From NCBI GenBank assembly GCA_000824845.1, contig CCNC01000071.1, positions 22,972-86,971 of the forward strand: 64,000 nt of DNA, given 5' to 3'. Shown here in pieces: positions 18,567 through 28,134 of the stretch. A program made the position numbers and the translations under genes. The stretch's first letter is position 1, and each line of letters begins with the position of its first letter. The notes beneath the pieces were generated by a model that saw nothing but the letters and a program-made list of their open reading frames with translations, made no database searches and was not told the origin of the DNA. This stretch comes from Mesorhizobium sp. ORS 3359 (GTDB taxonomy: Bacteria > Pseudomonadota > Alphaproteobacteria > Rhizobiales > Rhizobiaceae).

Positions 18567-19364
18567 ATGCCGCGCCCCTATACTCTGTACATGGATGAAT
18601 CGGGCAACCGTCACCCAGACAAGAAAGCCGATGCATCCCGCGAGGGGCGCGATTGGTTTGGCTTCGGCGGATATCTGGTGCGAGGTGAAGACAATGATGC
18701 CGTAAGGAAACTAGTGGCGGAGTTCTCCTACGAGTGGAAACTTCGGCAGCCCCTTCACATCACGGACATGCTGTCCGAATCAAAAGGGTTTGCATGGCTT
18801 GGCCGCAAGGATCAGGCGACTCGGGAGGCGTTCTGGGATGGCTGGCGTCATGTCCTGTGCAGCGCTCCAGTAATCGGCATCGGATGTGTCATAGACCGAC
18901 CCGGCTATGTCGCGCGAGGGTATCTAGAGAAACACAAGGATAAATGGCTTCTATGCCGAAGCGCGTTTGACATAACGGTGGAACGAGCCGCGAAAATCGC
19001 CCGACTGGAGGGGAGGAAACTGCATGTCGTCTTTGAACAAGACGCAGCAGTTAACGAGACTGTCACCGGCTATTTTCACAATCTGAAGGAAAATGGCTTG
19101 GGCTTCGACGGTAAAAACAGCGAGAAATACAAGCCCTTAAGGCAAGTTGAATTTGCGGAGACTCTGGGGCGCATTCAGCACAAGCCAAAGTCTCATACAA
19201 TGCTTCAAGTCGCAGATAGTTTCATCTATGCCATGGCTCGGCATGGGTACGATAAGAAATTTTGGATCCATCGAAGTCTGCGAGACAGGAAGCGTCTTGC
19301 CGACTTCGCCTTGGACGCTGAGCATCTGCCCCAGCTGGGCATCAAATATTATTGCTTCGACTAG
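18567..19364 (+). CDS. DUF3800-domain protein
   Basis: A 265-residue protein of the DUF3800 family. It opens with the diagnostic YTLYMDESGN and continues with FGFGGYLVRGED and HITDML. Later acidic/His segments are HVVFEQDAAVNE and LQVADSFIYAM. The family is widespread in mobile elements and defence islands and is predicted to adopt an RNase H-like fold with acidic catalytic residues; no reaction is firmly established. The start at 18567 has GAGACAAG upstream, and longer upstream frames run through the transposase remnant. A terminator follows 6 bp after the stop, so it is monocistronic. Confidence 0.85.
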   Translation: MPRPYTLYMDESGNRHPDKKADASREGRDWFGFGGYLVRGEDNDAVRKLVAEFSYEWKLRQPLHITDMLSESKGFAWLGRKDQATREAFWDGWRHVLCSAPVIGIGCVIDRPGYVARGYLEKHKDKWLLCRSAFDITVERAAKIARLEGRKLHVVFEQDAAVNETVTGYFHNLKENGLGFDGKNSEKYKPLRQVEFAETLGRIQHKPKSHTMLQVADSFIYAMARHGYDKKFWIHRSLRDRKRLADFALDAEHLPQLGIKYYCFD

Positions 19365-19370
19365 ATACGA

Positions 19371-19396
19371 AAAAACCGGGTGTTACCCCGGTTTTT
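19371..19396 (+). terminator. Intrinsic terminator of the DUF3800 gene
   Basis: A perfect 10-bp stem AAAAACCGGG/CCCGGTTTTT with loop TGTTAC, followed directly by CGCGG. The A-rich 5' and T-rich 3' arms make it potentially bidirectional. Confidence 0.85.
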
Positions 19397-20128
19397 CGCG
19401 GCCCCCATACGGTGAGCCTGAAAGGCTTTGCAGCCTCAAGACGCAAAATAGGCATGGGATTGTTGCTGTCAAGTTAATTCCCGGTATATTTCTTGCTTGG
19501 TTGCGCTTGTGTCCTTTTTGCCCATTTCTTCGCGCCCCTGACGCCGTCGCCGGCGTCCCTTAGCCTCTTGATGTTGTCCATAAACGGCTTGATGAGCGCG
19601 GCATCCCGCCCCTTCGCCCGCGGGATGCACGTGGCGGTTTCGCGATTTGACGTGCTGCGTACTGCTTCGTGCTTCAGGATCAGCGATAAAGCTCGGCCTT
19701 GCGGAATTGGCTTGGCGCGCGGCGCAGCGGCACGATTTGAGACGGGTCGCCCCTTGTAGCTAAGGATCAGCAGCACCGCGTCTATGTGGACAAGCTGGTG
19801 AGCCAGGACCGCGCCCTTGAACCGGAACGCTTGGCTACAAGCATGTTGATTTCGTGTTCGTATCGGGTGGAGCGGACGATAGGGGCAACTCTCGGCATGC
19901 CCGAATTTCATGGGAACCCGCCAGGTCGCGCCTCGTCTAAGTTGGTGCTTTTGCTACAGGCCGTAAAAGCTTCCAAACGCTTGCATTTGGTGTACGTGCA
20001 CTATCCGCGGTGGTCAGAGTATTGTTGAGATCGTCCGTTAGAAATAGTGATATGTCGAGGACAGAAGACTGTATTGGTGGGTTTGAGTAAAATGTGAAAG
20101 CCAATCGATACGCCTCCCTAAATGTGGG
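19397..20128. other. AT-richer island stretch with no confident gene
   Basis: No recognised gene. A minus-strand ORF at 19474-19911 (145 codons; C-terminal part basic, containing DNIKRLRDAGDGVRGAKKW) might be real or a remnant, but its N-terminal half has no coding character. A plus-strand ORF at 19786-20028 is equally unsupported. The lower GC than flanking core DNA fits horizontally acquired sequence. Confidence 0.35.
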
Positions 20129-20146
20129 TTGCCCCGGATCATTCCA

Positions 20147-23100
20147 ATGCAGAAAATCGGCAAGGAATTACAGCTGAGCGCCTCCGACCTGGTCGGACAT
20201 CTGAATTGCGGACACCTGACAGCACTCGATCGCCTTGTCGCGGACGGCGACCTCAAGAAGCCTTATGTCTGGGACCCGTTTCTGGAAATCCTCCAACAGC
20301 GCGGCGCCCAGCATGAAGCGGGCTTCATCGATCATCTGCGCGCCTCGGGGGTCGCGCTGATCGTCATCGACGGAAAAGGGGTTGACGGCAATGCCGTAGC
20401 GGCCACGCTGGACGCCATGCGGGCCGGCGCCCCAGTCATTGTCCAGGCTGCCCTGCGGGCTGCGCCTTTCGCGGGACGCGCCGACATTCTCCGCCGCATC
20501 GAAGTGCCGAGCAAGCTCGGCGCCTGGTCCTACGAAGTGATCGACACCAAGCTCGCCCGCGAAACCAAAGGCGGGACGGTCCTGCAGCTGTGCCTTTATT
20601 CCGATCTCCTCGCCGGGGCGCAGGGCCGGGCGCCGGAGTTCGCCTATGTCGTGCCGCCAGTGACAGGCTTTGCGCCGGAACGCTTTCGCCTCAGCGACTA
20701 CGCGGCCTATTTCCGCTATGTCAGGGGCCGGCTGCAGGCTGCGGTCGGCGCCGACGAAGATATTTATCCGGAGCCGGTGCCATATTGCGATATCTGCCGC
20801 TGGCGGGGAGACTGCGACAAGCGCCGCCGCGAGGATGATCACCTCTCGCTCGTCGCCGGCATCAGCGCGATCCAGCGAAGCGAACTCGAGCGCCATGGCA
20901 TCGCCACGATGACTGCGCTCGGCGAGCTCCCCTTGCCTTTGCCGTGGAAGCCGGATCGGGGCGCGGCGTCCTCCTATGTGCGGATCCGAGAGCAGGCCCG
21001 AATCCAGGTGATGGGCCGCACGGCCCAGACCCTGTTGCATGAGCGGCTCCCGATAGAATCCGGGTTCGGCCTCTGCCGGCTGCCGGAGCCGGACCAAGGA
21101 GACATCTTCTTCGATCTGGAAGGTGACCCCTTTGTTGGCGAAGGCGGACGGGAGTATCTGTTTGGTTATGCCTTCAAGGCCGCGTCGGGCGAGATGAGCT
21201 ATGTCGGCGACTGGTGCTTCACGCCGGCTGACGAGAAGGCGGCGTTCGAACGCTTCATCGACTTCGTGACCGAGCGCCGCAAACTTCACCCCAATCTGCA
21301 CGTCTATCACTACGCGCCTTATGAACCGGGTGCTCTCAAGCGGCTTATGGGACGATATGCCAGCCGCGAGGAACAGGTCGATGGCCTGCTGCGCGGCCAA
21401 ATCCTGGTCGATCTTTACGGGGTGGTGCGCCATGCTGTGCGGGCGAGCGTCGAGAGCTATTCGATCAAGAAGCTGGAGCCCCTTTTCGGCTTTGTCCGGG
21501 CCGTCGCGCTGCAGGATGCAAATCGCGCGCTGAACAAGGTGCAGGCCTGCCTCGAACTAGGCGATCCGGCCGGCATCACCCAAGCCGATCGCGAAGCGGT
21601 GACCGGCTACAACAAGGACGATTGCCTCTCGACGGCCAGCCTTCGGGGCTGGCTCGAGGCGCTTCGCGCGGAAGCTGAAGGCGGGGGCGAGATCATTGCG
21701 CGCCCAATACTCGTGCCCGAGGAAGCCACGGCCGAGATCACGGCCTGGCAGGCCCGGATCGAAGCCCTGGTGGCGCGCCTAATGAACGGCATCCCGGTCG
21801 ATCCGGCTCAGCGAACGGCGGTCGAGCACGCGCAATCTCTCCTTGCCAACATTCTCGATTGGCACCGTCGGGAAAAGAAGGCCACTTGGTGGGAGTATTT
21901 CCGCCTGGCCGGCCTTTCGGTCGAAGAGCTGTTTGACGAGCGGGCGGCCATTTCCGGCCTGAGCTTCCGGCAGGTCGCCGGTGGGACCGCTAAGGCGCCG
22001 GTTCACCGCTATCAGTTTCCCGCGCAGGAAGCCGAATTCCGGGGAGGGGAGGATTTGCGCAGCGTCGGCGGCGGGACATTCGGCAAGGTCGTGGCGGTCG
22101 ATCTCGAGAACCGGCTGATCGACATCAAGAAGCGCGGCGATACCGCCGACGTTCATCCCGATGCGGTGTTCGAGCACGGCGATGTCGACAGCAAGGTGCT
22201 GGCGGAATCGCTGGTCAGAATCGGTGAGCATGTCGCCGAGCACGGTATGGCGGGACCGGGACCGTTCAAGGCTGCACGCCATCTTCTGCAACGCTTGCCG
22301 CCCGATGTCGGCGGCGCTCCGTTGCGAAAGCCGGATGAGACGATTGCGGCGGCCGCATGCCGACTGGTGACGGTGCTCGACGGTGTATTGCCCATCCAGG
22401 GGCCGCCCGGCGCCGGCAAGACCTATACCGGCGCGCGGATGATCCTCGAGCTTGTCCGGGCAGGGCTGCGCGTCGGGGTCACCGCCAACAGCCACAAGGT
22501 CATTCGCAACCTGCTCGACGCTGCGATCGAGGAGGCGCGGCAGCAGGGAGTTGATCTCCGGTGCATGCACAAAGTGGCCGAGAAAACGGAAGATATCGCC
22601 CATATTTCATTTTCGACCGACAACGCCGAAGTCCTGAGCGCCGCGGGGAAAGTCAACCATGTCATCGCCGGGACCGGTTGGATGTGGTCGCGCCCTGATG
22701 CTGTGGGCGCAGTTGACGTCCTGTTCATCGACGAGGCTGCGCAGATGTCGCTCGCTAACGTGCTTGCGATTTCACCAGCCGCAACAAGTCTAGTCCTGCT
22801 TGGCGACCCGCAGCAGCTTGAACAGCCGATGCAGGGCTCGCATCCAGAAGGCGCCGACATCTCGGCCCTCGAGCATCTGTTGGCCGGGCGACAGACGATA
22901 GGCGAGGAGGAAGGGCTGTTCCTTGATCAGACCTGGCGCCTGCATCCTTCGATCTGCGCCTATACCTCTGAACTCTTTTATGAGGGCAGGCTGCATCCAC
23001 GCCCCGGTCTGGAGAACCAGTCCATTCTGATGGACGGTCCGCTCGGCGGCGCCGGCCTGCGCTATATCCCCGTGCCTCATGCCGGCAACCAGAGCGTAAG

Positions 23101-23539
23101 CCCGCAAGAAGCGGACCGGGTCGGCAAGGTCGTGGAGGAGATCCTGAACGCGGGCGCACGCTGGATCAACCGTGAAGGGGTGGAAGCTCCGCTCAAGCTG
23201 GAAGACATCCTCATCATCGCTCCCTACAACGCCCAGGTGTTCGAGATCCAGGACCGGTTGCCAGGTGCCCGCGTCGGGACGGTGGACAAGTTCCAGGGCC
23301 AGGAAGCGCCTATCGTCATCTATTCGGTGACGACTTCGAGCTATGCCGACGCGCCACGAGGCATGGAATTCCTCTATAGCGCAAACAGGCTCAACGTAGC
23401 GACATCGCGCGCAAAATGTCTTTGCATCATCGTCGCAAGTCCCGACATCTTCGAGCCCGATTGCCGGACGCCTCGGCAAATGCAGCTGGCTAACGCTTTC
23501 TGCCGGTACCTGGAAATGGCTTCCATCGTGGACTTGTGA
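20147..23539 (+). CDS. TM0106-family RecB-like nuclease / DEDD exonuclease / SF1 helicase fusion
   Basis: A 1130-residue multidomain protein. The N-terminal PD-(D/E)XK nuclease has GRADI (Asp113) and YEVIDTKLA (Asp133, Lys135). It is followed by a Cys cluster, YCDICRWRGDC. A central RNase H-like DEDD exonuclease has FFDLEGDPF (Asp323, Glu325) and YNKDDC (Asp491). The C-terminal SF1 helicase has QGPPGAGKT (Lys758), VLFIDEAAQ, GDPQQLEQP, VDKFQGQEA and NVATSRAK. All nuclease and helicase residues looked for are present, so it should be active on DNA or RNA. It ends 133 bp before zorA in the same direction. A TTG at 20129 is an alternative start. Confidence 0.88.
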   Translation: MQKIGKELQLSASDLVGHLNCGHLTALDRLVADGDLKKPYVWDPFLEILQQRGAQHEAGFIDHLRASGVALIVIDGKGVDGNAVAATLDAMRAGAPVIVQAALRAAPFAGRADILRRIEVPSKLGAWSYEVIDTKLARETKGGTVLQLCLYSDLLAGAQGRAPEFAYVVPPVTGFAPERFRLSDYAAYFRYVRGRLQAAVGADEDIYPEPVPYCDICRWRGDCDKRRREDDHLSLVAGISAIQRSELERHGIATMTALGELPLPLPWKPDRGAASSYVRIREQARIQVMGRTAQTLLHERLPIESGFGLCRLPEPDQGDIFFDLEGDPFVGEGGREYLFGYAFKAASGEMSYVGDWCFTPADEKAAFERFIDFVTERRKLHPNLHVYHYAPYEPGALKRLMGRYASREEQVDGLLRGQILVDLYGVVRHAVRASVESYSIKKLEPLFGFVRAVALQDANRALNKVQACLELGDPAGITQADREAVTGYNKDDCLSTASLRGWLEALRAEAEGGGEIIARPILVPEEATAEITAWQARIEALVARLMNGIPVDPAQRTAVEHAQSLLANILDWHRREKKATWWEYFRLAGLSVEELFDERAAISGLSFRQVAGGTAKAPVHRYQFPAQEAEFRGGEDLRSVGGGTFGKVVAVDLENRLIDIKKRGDTADVHPDAVFEHGDVDSKVLAESLVRIGEHVAEHGMAGPGPFKAARHLLQRLPPDVGGAPLRKPDETIAAAACRLVTVLDGVLPIQGPPGAGKTYTGARMILELVRAGLRVGVTANSHKVIRNLLDAAIEEARQQGVDLRCMHKVAEKTEDIAHISFSTDNAEVLSAAGKVNHVIAGTGWMWSRPDAVGAVDVLFIDEAAQMSLANVLAISPAATSLVLLGDPQQLEQPMQGSHPEGADISALEHLLAGRQTIGEEEGLFLDQTWRLHPSICAYTSELFYEGRLHPRPGLENQSILMDGPLGGAGLRYIPVPHAGNQSVSPQEADRVGKVVEEILNAGARWINREGVEAPLKLEDILIIAPYNAQVFEIQDRLPGARVGTVDKFQGQEAPIVIYSVTTSSYADAPRGMEFLYSANRLNVATSRAKCLCIIVASPDIFEPDCRTPRQMQLANAFCRYLEMASIVDL

Positions 23540-23672
23540 GCGAACAAGCTATCTGTTTCGTCCCCGAAGCAGGCCGCGATCGGCTCTGTGGATGTGGAGC
23601 AATGTTGCGGAAGCCTTGCAACCTGCGTTGCAAACAATAAAAGTCTCTGGCGGGCGACTAAGGGGCGGGTTC

Positions 23673-25844
23673 ATGTTCGTGTTCTTCAATTGGCTAACGC
23701 GGTCAGTACTATTCTGGCTGATCGCTGCTGCCGCGGTTCTCCTGGCGGCAAAAGAGTTACCGTTCATCAATCTACCGTTGGTGTGGGGCACAATCCTGGG
23801 CGCCACATCCGGGAACATCGAGTCCATTAGCAAACCGGCATTCGCGTACGGACTTGCCGGCGGTCTCTTCTTCACCGGAATCGGTTTCGCGGCTGCCTTC
23901 TACATTTGCCACGTTTTTCCGGTCCAGATCGCGCTGTGGCGTGCGACGGGTCAGGTCACCCGGGCCAAGGGCAAGGAGCGAGGGCGGGACGCCATTCGCA
24001 AATCCTTCGCCTCAAACTTCGAGAGTCTGCGCCAGACTCTCGAGCGAAATTCATTGATCGGGCATGCATGGCTCGAATTCGAAGAGACGCTGTTCAACAC
24101 CGACGGCGACAGAGCGATTGGCAACACTGTCCGGCCGCAGACTTTTTTCAATCTGGCGCTGGCCCGCGAGAGGTTGAGCGGCCTCAAGATGATGAACGCG
24201 GTGCCCGGCTATTTTGTAGGCGTTGGGCTGCTTCTGACGTTCATTGGCCTGGTCTTCGCTCTTTACAAGGCCGGGGCGGCCGCAAATGCCGGCGACGCCG
24301 ACAAGATGGCCCAAGAGATGGGCGCGCTTCTGCAGATCGCCACTTTCAAGTTCTCAACCTCGATCGCGGGACTGGGTGCCTCCATCGTCTTGTCCGTCAT
24401 TTTTCGTTGGTATTTTGTCTTGGTCGAAAGTGCATTCGAGCGATTCAACGCCACGCTCGAGCGTGGCCTGCTCTATACCGCGCCACAATCGATCTCGTTG
24501 GAAATGAACAGGACCCTGCAGGATCAGTTGGTGCAACTGAAGGACATCACTCAAGGTGAGTTCTTCAGTCGCATGGGGTCCGAGCTCGCACCGAGGCTGA
24601 ATGCCGCGATCGTTGAAGCGATGGCTCCGGTGACCGACCAGATAGGAAACGCTGTTGGCAGCCTGACTGCCAACAGCCAGGACGGCGTGCAACAGATGCT
24701 GCACAAATTCACCGACTCCTTGCAGCACGGAGCTGGGACGGAACTTCGCGAGCTCGCAGCAACCCTGAAGCAGCTCCAGATGTCCATCGTTGAAATGCAG
24801 GGTGGGCTACGCGGCAGCGGCGACGAGTTTGCAACCAAGCTGTCCGATGCGGCAGACAATCTGAACCGCATGGTGGAGCGCGCGGGCCAAAGCTTCGAGA
24901 CGAGCTCGGGCCAAAGCCGCGATGCGTTGGCGACAGTCATGGATTTGCTCCGCCAGACAATGGAGAAAGCCAACGCTGAAATAGACACTGCCCTTGGCAC
25001 AGCAGCCAGCGGTGCGTCCACCAAGCTCGAGGCGGCCATGGGCCTTGTCATGGACAAGCTCGACAAGCGGATTGGCGAGTTGGGAGATGGTCTGCAAACG
25101 ATGCAGAGGACCATGGGAGAACACGGAGACGCGGCCAGAAGGCAGATCGAGGTCTCGGTTTCGCAATCCACCGACATGCAAAAAGCTGTTTTGTCGGAGT
25201 TGGAAGCCACAGTTCAGGGTATATCGGGTCGGATCAGCAGCGCGGTCGAAGATGCCGTCGCTTCAGTAGGTAGGCGATTTGATGAGCTTGCCGCTTCCAT
25301 GCGAGCGATTGAGGGCGCATTGATCGGTCAGAAGGCAGCACTCGAGGGAGCATCAAGCGAAGCCAGAAAGACCGCAGAAGCGCTCGGAAAGAGTGCCCAG
25401 AGCGTTCAGGCAGCGACCGCGCCGCTTGTCAGCGTCGGCGATCGCTTCTCGTTGGCCACGGAGAAGATGACGGAGGGAGTCACAGCGACCCTTGATGCGC
25501 TCAAACTGGCGCAATCAGAGATGGCTGGACTCGCCGCGGATCTCTCGGCGGCCAACAAGTCATCTGGCGACTTCTGGAACAATTTTGCAGGCAAATTCGA
25601 TGACGTCGACACGGCGCTCGGCCAAGCCGTGTCTGTGCTGTCTAGATCCACGAGCGACCAGCAACAAAGGCTTGAAACACACGTGCAGAGCGTAGACAGG
25701 GGCCTATCGGAAGCAATCGGCAAGCTTTCGGGCATCCTGACCCAGATGTCCGACAGCGCGGAGTCCATTGCCGATAGTCTGGAAGCCGCGAAGGTGGGTG
25801 GTGCTTTGAGCAGCTCCAACGGTGCGCGCGGGACCCAGCAATGA
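23673..25844 (+). CDS. zorA: Zorya anti-phage system protein ZorA (MotA/TolQ/ExbB-like motor subunit)
   Basis: A 723-residue inner-membrane protein. N-terminal helices lie at about residues 5-25 and 53-80. The MotA/ExbB-like proton-channel helices are at about 175-200 (PGYFVGVGLLLTFIGLVFAL) and 228-255 (TSIAGLGASIVLSVIFRW, with Thr229-Ser230). A long, mostly helical cytoplasmic tail runs from about 260 to the end (repeated degenerate coiled coil), the feature that separates ZorA from ordinary ExbB/MotA. With ZorB it forms a proton-driven motor that senses phage invasion at the envelope. The start at 23673 follows AGGGGCGGG; an ATG at 23592 is poorer. Its stop overlaps zorB (ATGA). Confidence 0.92.
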   Translation: MFVFFNWLTRSVLFWLIAAAAVLLAAKELPFINLPLVWGTILGATSGNIESISKPAFAYGLAGGLFFTGIGFAAAFYICHVFPVQIALWRATGQVTRAKGKERGRDAIRKSFASNFESLRQTLERNSLIGHAWLEFEETLFNTDGDRAIGNTVRPQTFFNLALARERLSGLKMMNAVPGYFVGVGLLLTFIGLVFALYKAGAAANAGDADKMAQEMGALLQIATFKFSTSIAGLGASIVLSVIFRWYFVLVESAFERFNATLERGLLYTAPQSISLEMNRTLQDQLVQLKDITQGEFFSRMGSELAPRLNAAIVEAMAPVTDQIGNAVGSLTANSQDGVQQMLHKFTDSLQHGAGTELRELAATLKQLQMSIVEMQGGLRGSGDEFATKLSDAADNLNRMVERAGQSFETSSGQSRDALATVMDLLRQTMEKANAEIDTALGTAASGASTKLEAAMGLVMDKLDKRIGELGDGLQTMQRTMGEHGDAARRQIEVSVSQSTDMQKAVLSELEATVQGISGRISSAVEDAVASVGRRFDELAASMRAIEGALIGQKAALEGASSEARKTAEALGKSAQSVQAATAPLVSVGDRFSLATEKMTEGVTATLDALKLAQSEMAGLAADLSAANKSSGDFWNNFAGKFDDVDTALGQAVSVLSRSTSDQQQRLETHVQSVDRGLSEAIGKLSGILTQMSDSAESIADSLEAAKVGGALSSSNGARGTQQ

Positions 25845-26749
25845 TCGTCGCCGAGCCCGATCACCGAGCTGTGTCTCACGCCGAGGAGGACGAGAACTAT
25901 TTCGTGTCGATGACCGATATGATGGTCGGCATCCTGTTTATCTTCATCATCATGCTGATGGTGTTTGCCCTGCATTTTCGACAGCAGACCGATGAGACCG
26001 TGAAGTTGACAGCGGAGCAGCAGCAGCAATTGCAAAAAGCAAACGAGTTGGCAGAGCAGATAGCTCAACTGCGCCGCCAGATAGCAGCCGAGATCGCCGA
26101 ATTGAACAAAGCTGACCAGGCGCGTGCCAGGCTGCTGGAGAAAATTCAGCGCAAACTGGACGAAGTGGGCCTCAAAGTCACAATCGAGCGTGAGACCGGA
26201 GTACTACGACTTACGGAAGAGGCCATTCGCTTCTCGCCGGACAGCTCGGCGCTGGACGACACTGCCAAACGCAATGTCGATGCTGTGGCAAAGGTCCTGC
26301 TTGACGTGCTCGCCAACTATGCCGCCTGCCCGGACACCGAGACCTGCCCAGGCGCCTCCGGCTACGTTGTCGAAACGGTCTTTATTGAAGGTCACACCGA
26401 CAGGACCGGGGACGACGGCCGGAACTGGCAGCTTTCCACTGAAAGAGCTGTCAACACCTATCGCAGGATCGTCGACAATTTCCCAGGTCTGCGCAAGCTG
26501 CGCAATTCCGATCATCGCGAGATACTGTCGGTTTCCGGCTATGCGTACACGCGCCCGGCGACCGAGCAGGACGATAGCGAAGGCTTCCGCATCAATCGCA
26601 GGATCGATCTGCGTTTTGTAATGGAAGCCGATCGACGCGAAAGGTTGACGGAAGTCCTCGATCTTCTGGACAAGATGGAAAAGAAGGTCGGCGAGCTGAG
26701 CCCGACCGGAACACCTGTCATCTCGACTGCTCCGACGGCAAGGCCATAA
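25841..26749 (+). CDS. zorB: Zorya protein ZorB (MotB-like, OmpA-domain stator subunit)
   Basis: A 302-residue protein with one N-terminal membrane helix and a periplasmic OmpA-like peptidoglycan-binding domain. The proton-carrying aspartate is Asp26 in SMTDMMVGILFIF, the position reported as essential in E. coli ZorB. A coiled coil (about 50-110) links to the OmpA domain, which carries FIEGHTDRTGDDGRNWQLS and INRRIDLRF. Overlap with zorA by four bases predicts coupled translation and fixed stoichiometry. zorC begins two bases after the stop. Confidence 0.93.
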   Translation: MIVAEPDHRAVSHAEEDENYFVSMTDMMVGILFIFIIMLMVFALHFRQQTDETVKLTAEQQQQLQKANELAEQIAQLRRQIAAEIAELNKADQARARLLEKIQRKLDEVGLKVTIERETGVLRLTEEAIRFSPDSSALDDTAKRNVDAVAKVLLDVLANYAACPDTETCPGASGYVVETVFIEGHTDRTGDDGRNWQLSTERAVNTYRRIVDNFPGLRKLRNSDHREILSVSGYAYTRPATEQDDSEGFRINRRIDLRFVMEADRRERLTEVLDLLDKMEKKVGELSPTGTPVISTAPTARP

Positions 26750-26751
26750 GA

Positions 26752-28134
26752 TTGAGCAAACATCTCAAGGAGGCGATCGCAGAACTGCTCATACGCCACG
26801 GCGTGCCGGCGCGTGCGTCGGCGCCTGCGCAGATCGAGATCACGGCGGGCAAGCTGCGCGATACTGACGGTGACGCACCTCGGACAAAGGACTATGACGC
26901 GATATCCGAACAGCTGGCGCTCACACTTTCAAAAGGCGATAGCATCACCGGCAGGCAGGCACGCGACGGCGCATGGTGTCTTTGGCAGACCCGGTTCGCG
27001 ATCGCGACGGACCCGGCGATGCTCGAGCCTTTTCTCGGGCAGCTTCGTGGGTTGAAGCACAAGGGTGCCTCCAGGGCGCTAGCTCTTTCATATTTGATCA
27101 GCTTCCACGAAGATCGACCAGGCCTTTCAGCCGTGGCCGCCACGCTGCGCGACCTTGCCGCCGTCGCCGGAAAGCCGTTTGACACGCTGGAGGAGAAGTA
27201 CCGGATATTCGACATCAGCGACGGGCCGCGGCGGATAGGCGAGGCAGCGTTCGCGCACCGAAAGTCGCCTCGCACCGTGCTGGCAGAACAAGGACTACAG
27301 ATGGAACTCGTACTCGGTGGCGGCTTTGTTGAGCCATGCGCCCGGCGAGTGCTTGAGCGCGTCGCGGAAGACAAAAGGCTGCCTTCGCTCGAACGCATCG
27401 ATTTCGTGAAGCTGATTTCAGTTAATGGCGAAACGAAGCGGCTGAACTTTCCCGGCCACAAGGACCTCGTCGCCAATGCATTGCTGCTGCCATATGCAAA
27501 CCAAAGACCAGATGAGGCCATTCGCGACAGGACACTTGACCTGCTGATTTCGCTCGAAGGCGTGGGTGATCCCCGCACGCGAAGCGGCAATTGGGCAAGC
27601 ATGCCGCGATCTCGTGACATCGCGGTCTCCTGGCTGACCGAGCAGGCCCTCCGGCAATTCCTGGACGTTGTCGAAGAGGTCAACCCAAACGACTATTGGC
27701 ACTATCGACGGACATTCTGGGAAGCAATGCACGACAGCGATGCCATTTCGGCCGCTTGGGTCGTGATGGACCGCGAAGGGGCTCGAGAGGCACGACGGCG
27801 GTTCGGCAAGAACACCGGTTTTGCCCAGTTCACCTCCGGCGCCGTGCAGGCCGGACATGCCGTCTTGCTACTGCGTATCGGCGAGGGGGTTTGTGCGGAG
27901 TGGAGTTTCAACGGCAAATGCAGGTTCTGGCAGGATGCGCAACGTCAGGGTGCTCCGCGCCTTTATGACGATGGCTACGACGCCGAATTCTTGCGCACCG
28001 GTACAAGGTATCCGCCGATACTCGAGATTACACACTATCCCCACACTGGGCCGAACGCCTGGCAGCATCTGGCTGCCCGCCAGATCCAGGGTATGACTGG
28101 TATGCGATTTTCACCCAAGGAGTACATGCCGTGA
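26752..28134 (+). CDS. zorC: Zorya protein ZorC (EH_Signature domain)
   Basis: A 460-residue cytosolic protein with the EH_Signature domain of ZorC in its C-terminal third. The conserved region contains GVCAEWSFNGKCRFW (the Glu) and EITHYPHTGPNAWQHLAARQ (the His). ZorC is described as a DNA-binding component that cooperates with ZorD after ZorAB is triggered. The start is a TTG at 26752, two bases after the zorB stop, with AAGG upstream; no better start exists. At 460 residues it is shorter than the E. coli type I homologue. Its stop overlaps zorD (GTGA). Confidence 0.88.
   Translation: MSKHLKEAIAELLIRHGVPARASAPAQIEITAGKLRDTDGDAPRTKDYDAISEQLALTLSKGDSITGRQARDGAWCLWQTRFAIATDPAMLEPFLGQLRGLKHKGASRALALSYLISFHEDRPGLSAVAATLRDLAAVAGKPFDTLEEKYRIFDISDGPRRIGEAAFAHRKSPRTVLAEQGLQMELVLGGGFVEPCARRVLERVAEDKRLPSLERIDFVKLISVNGETKRLNFPGHKDLVANALLLPYANQRPDEAIRDRTLDLLISLEGVGDPRTRSGNWASMPRSRDIAVSWLTEQALRQFLDVVEEVNPNDYWHYRRTFWEAMHDSDAISAAWVVMDREGAREARRRFGKNTGFAQFTSGAVQAGHAVLLLRIGEGVCAEWSFNGKCRFWQDAQRQGAPRLYDDGYDAEFLRTGTRYPPILEITHYPHTGPNAWQHLAARQIQGMTGMRFSPKEYMP

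Noticed and set aside
19474..19911. Minus-strand 145-codon ORF as a gene
   Set aside because: No family, no ribosome-binding site, and no coding-like composition in its first half. It is mentioned only as possible.
16600..20200. A second copy of the tRNA-Phe 3' end as left attachment site
   Set aside because: I searched by eye for CGGATTCGAACC and neighbouring words. Only short chance matches were seen, such as GGATTTTC-like bases near 17,490, which are too short to call.
23592..23672. ZorA start at the upstream ATG 23592
   Set aside because: It would add 27 residues before the first membrane segment with no Shine-Dalgarno. The ATG at 23673 has AGGGGCGGG upstream.
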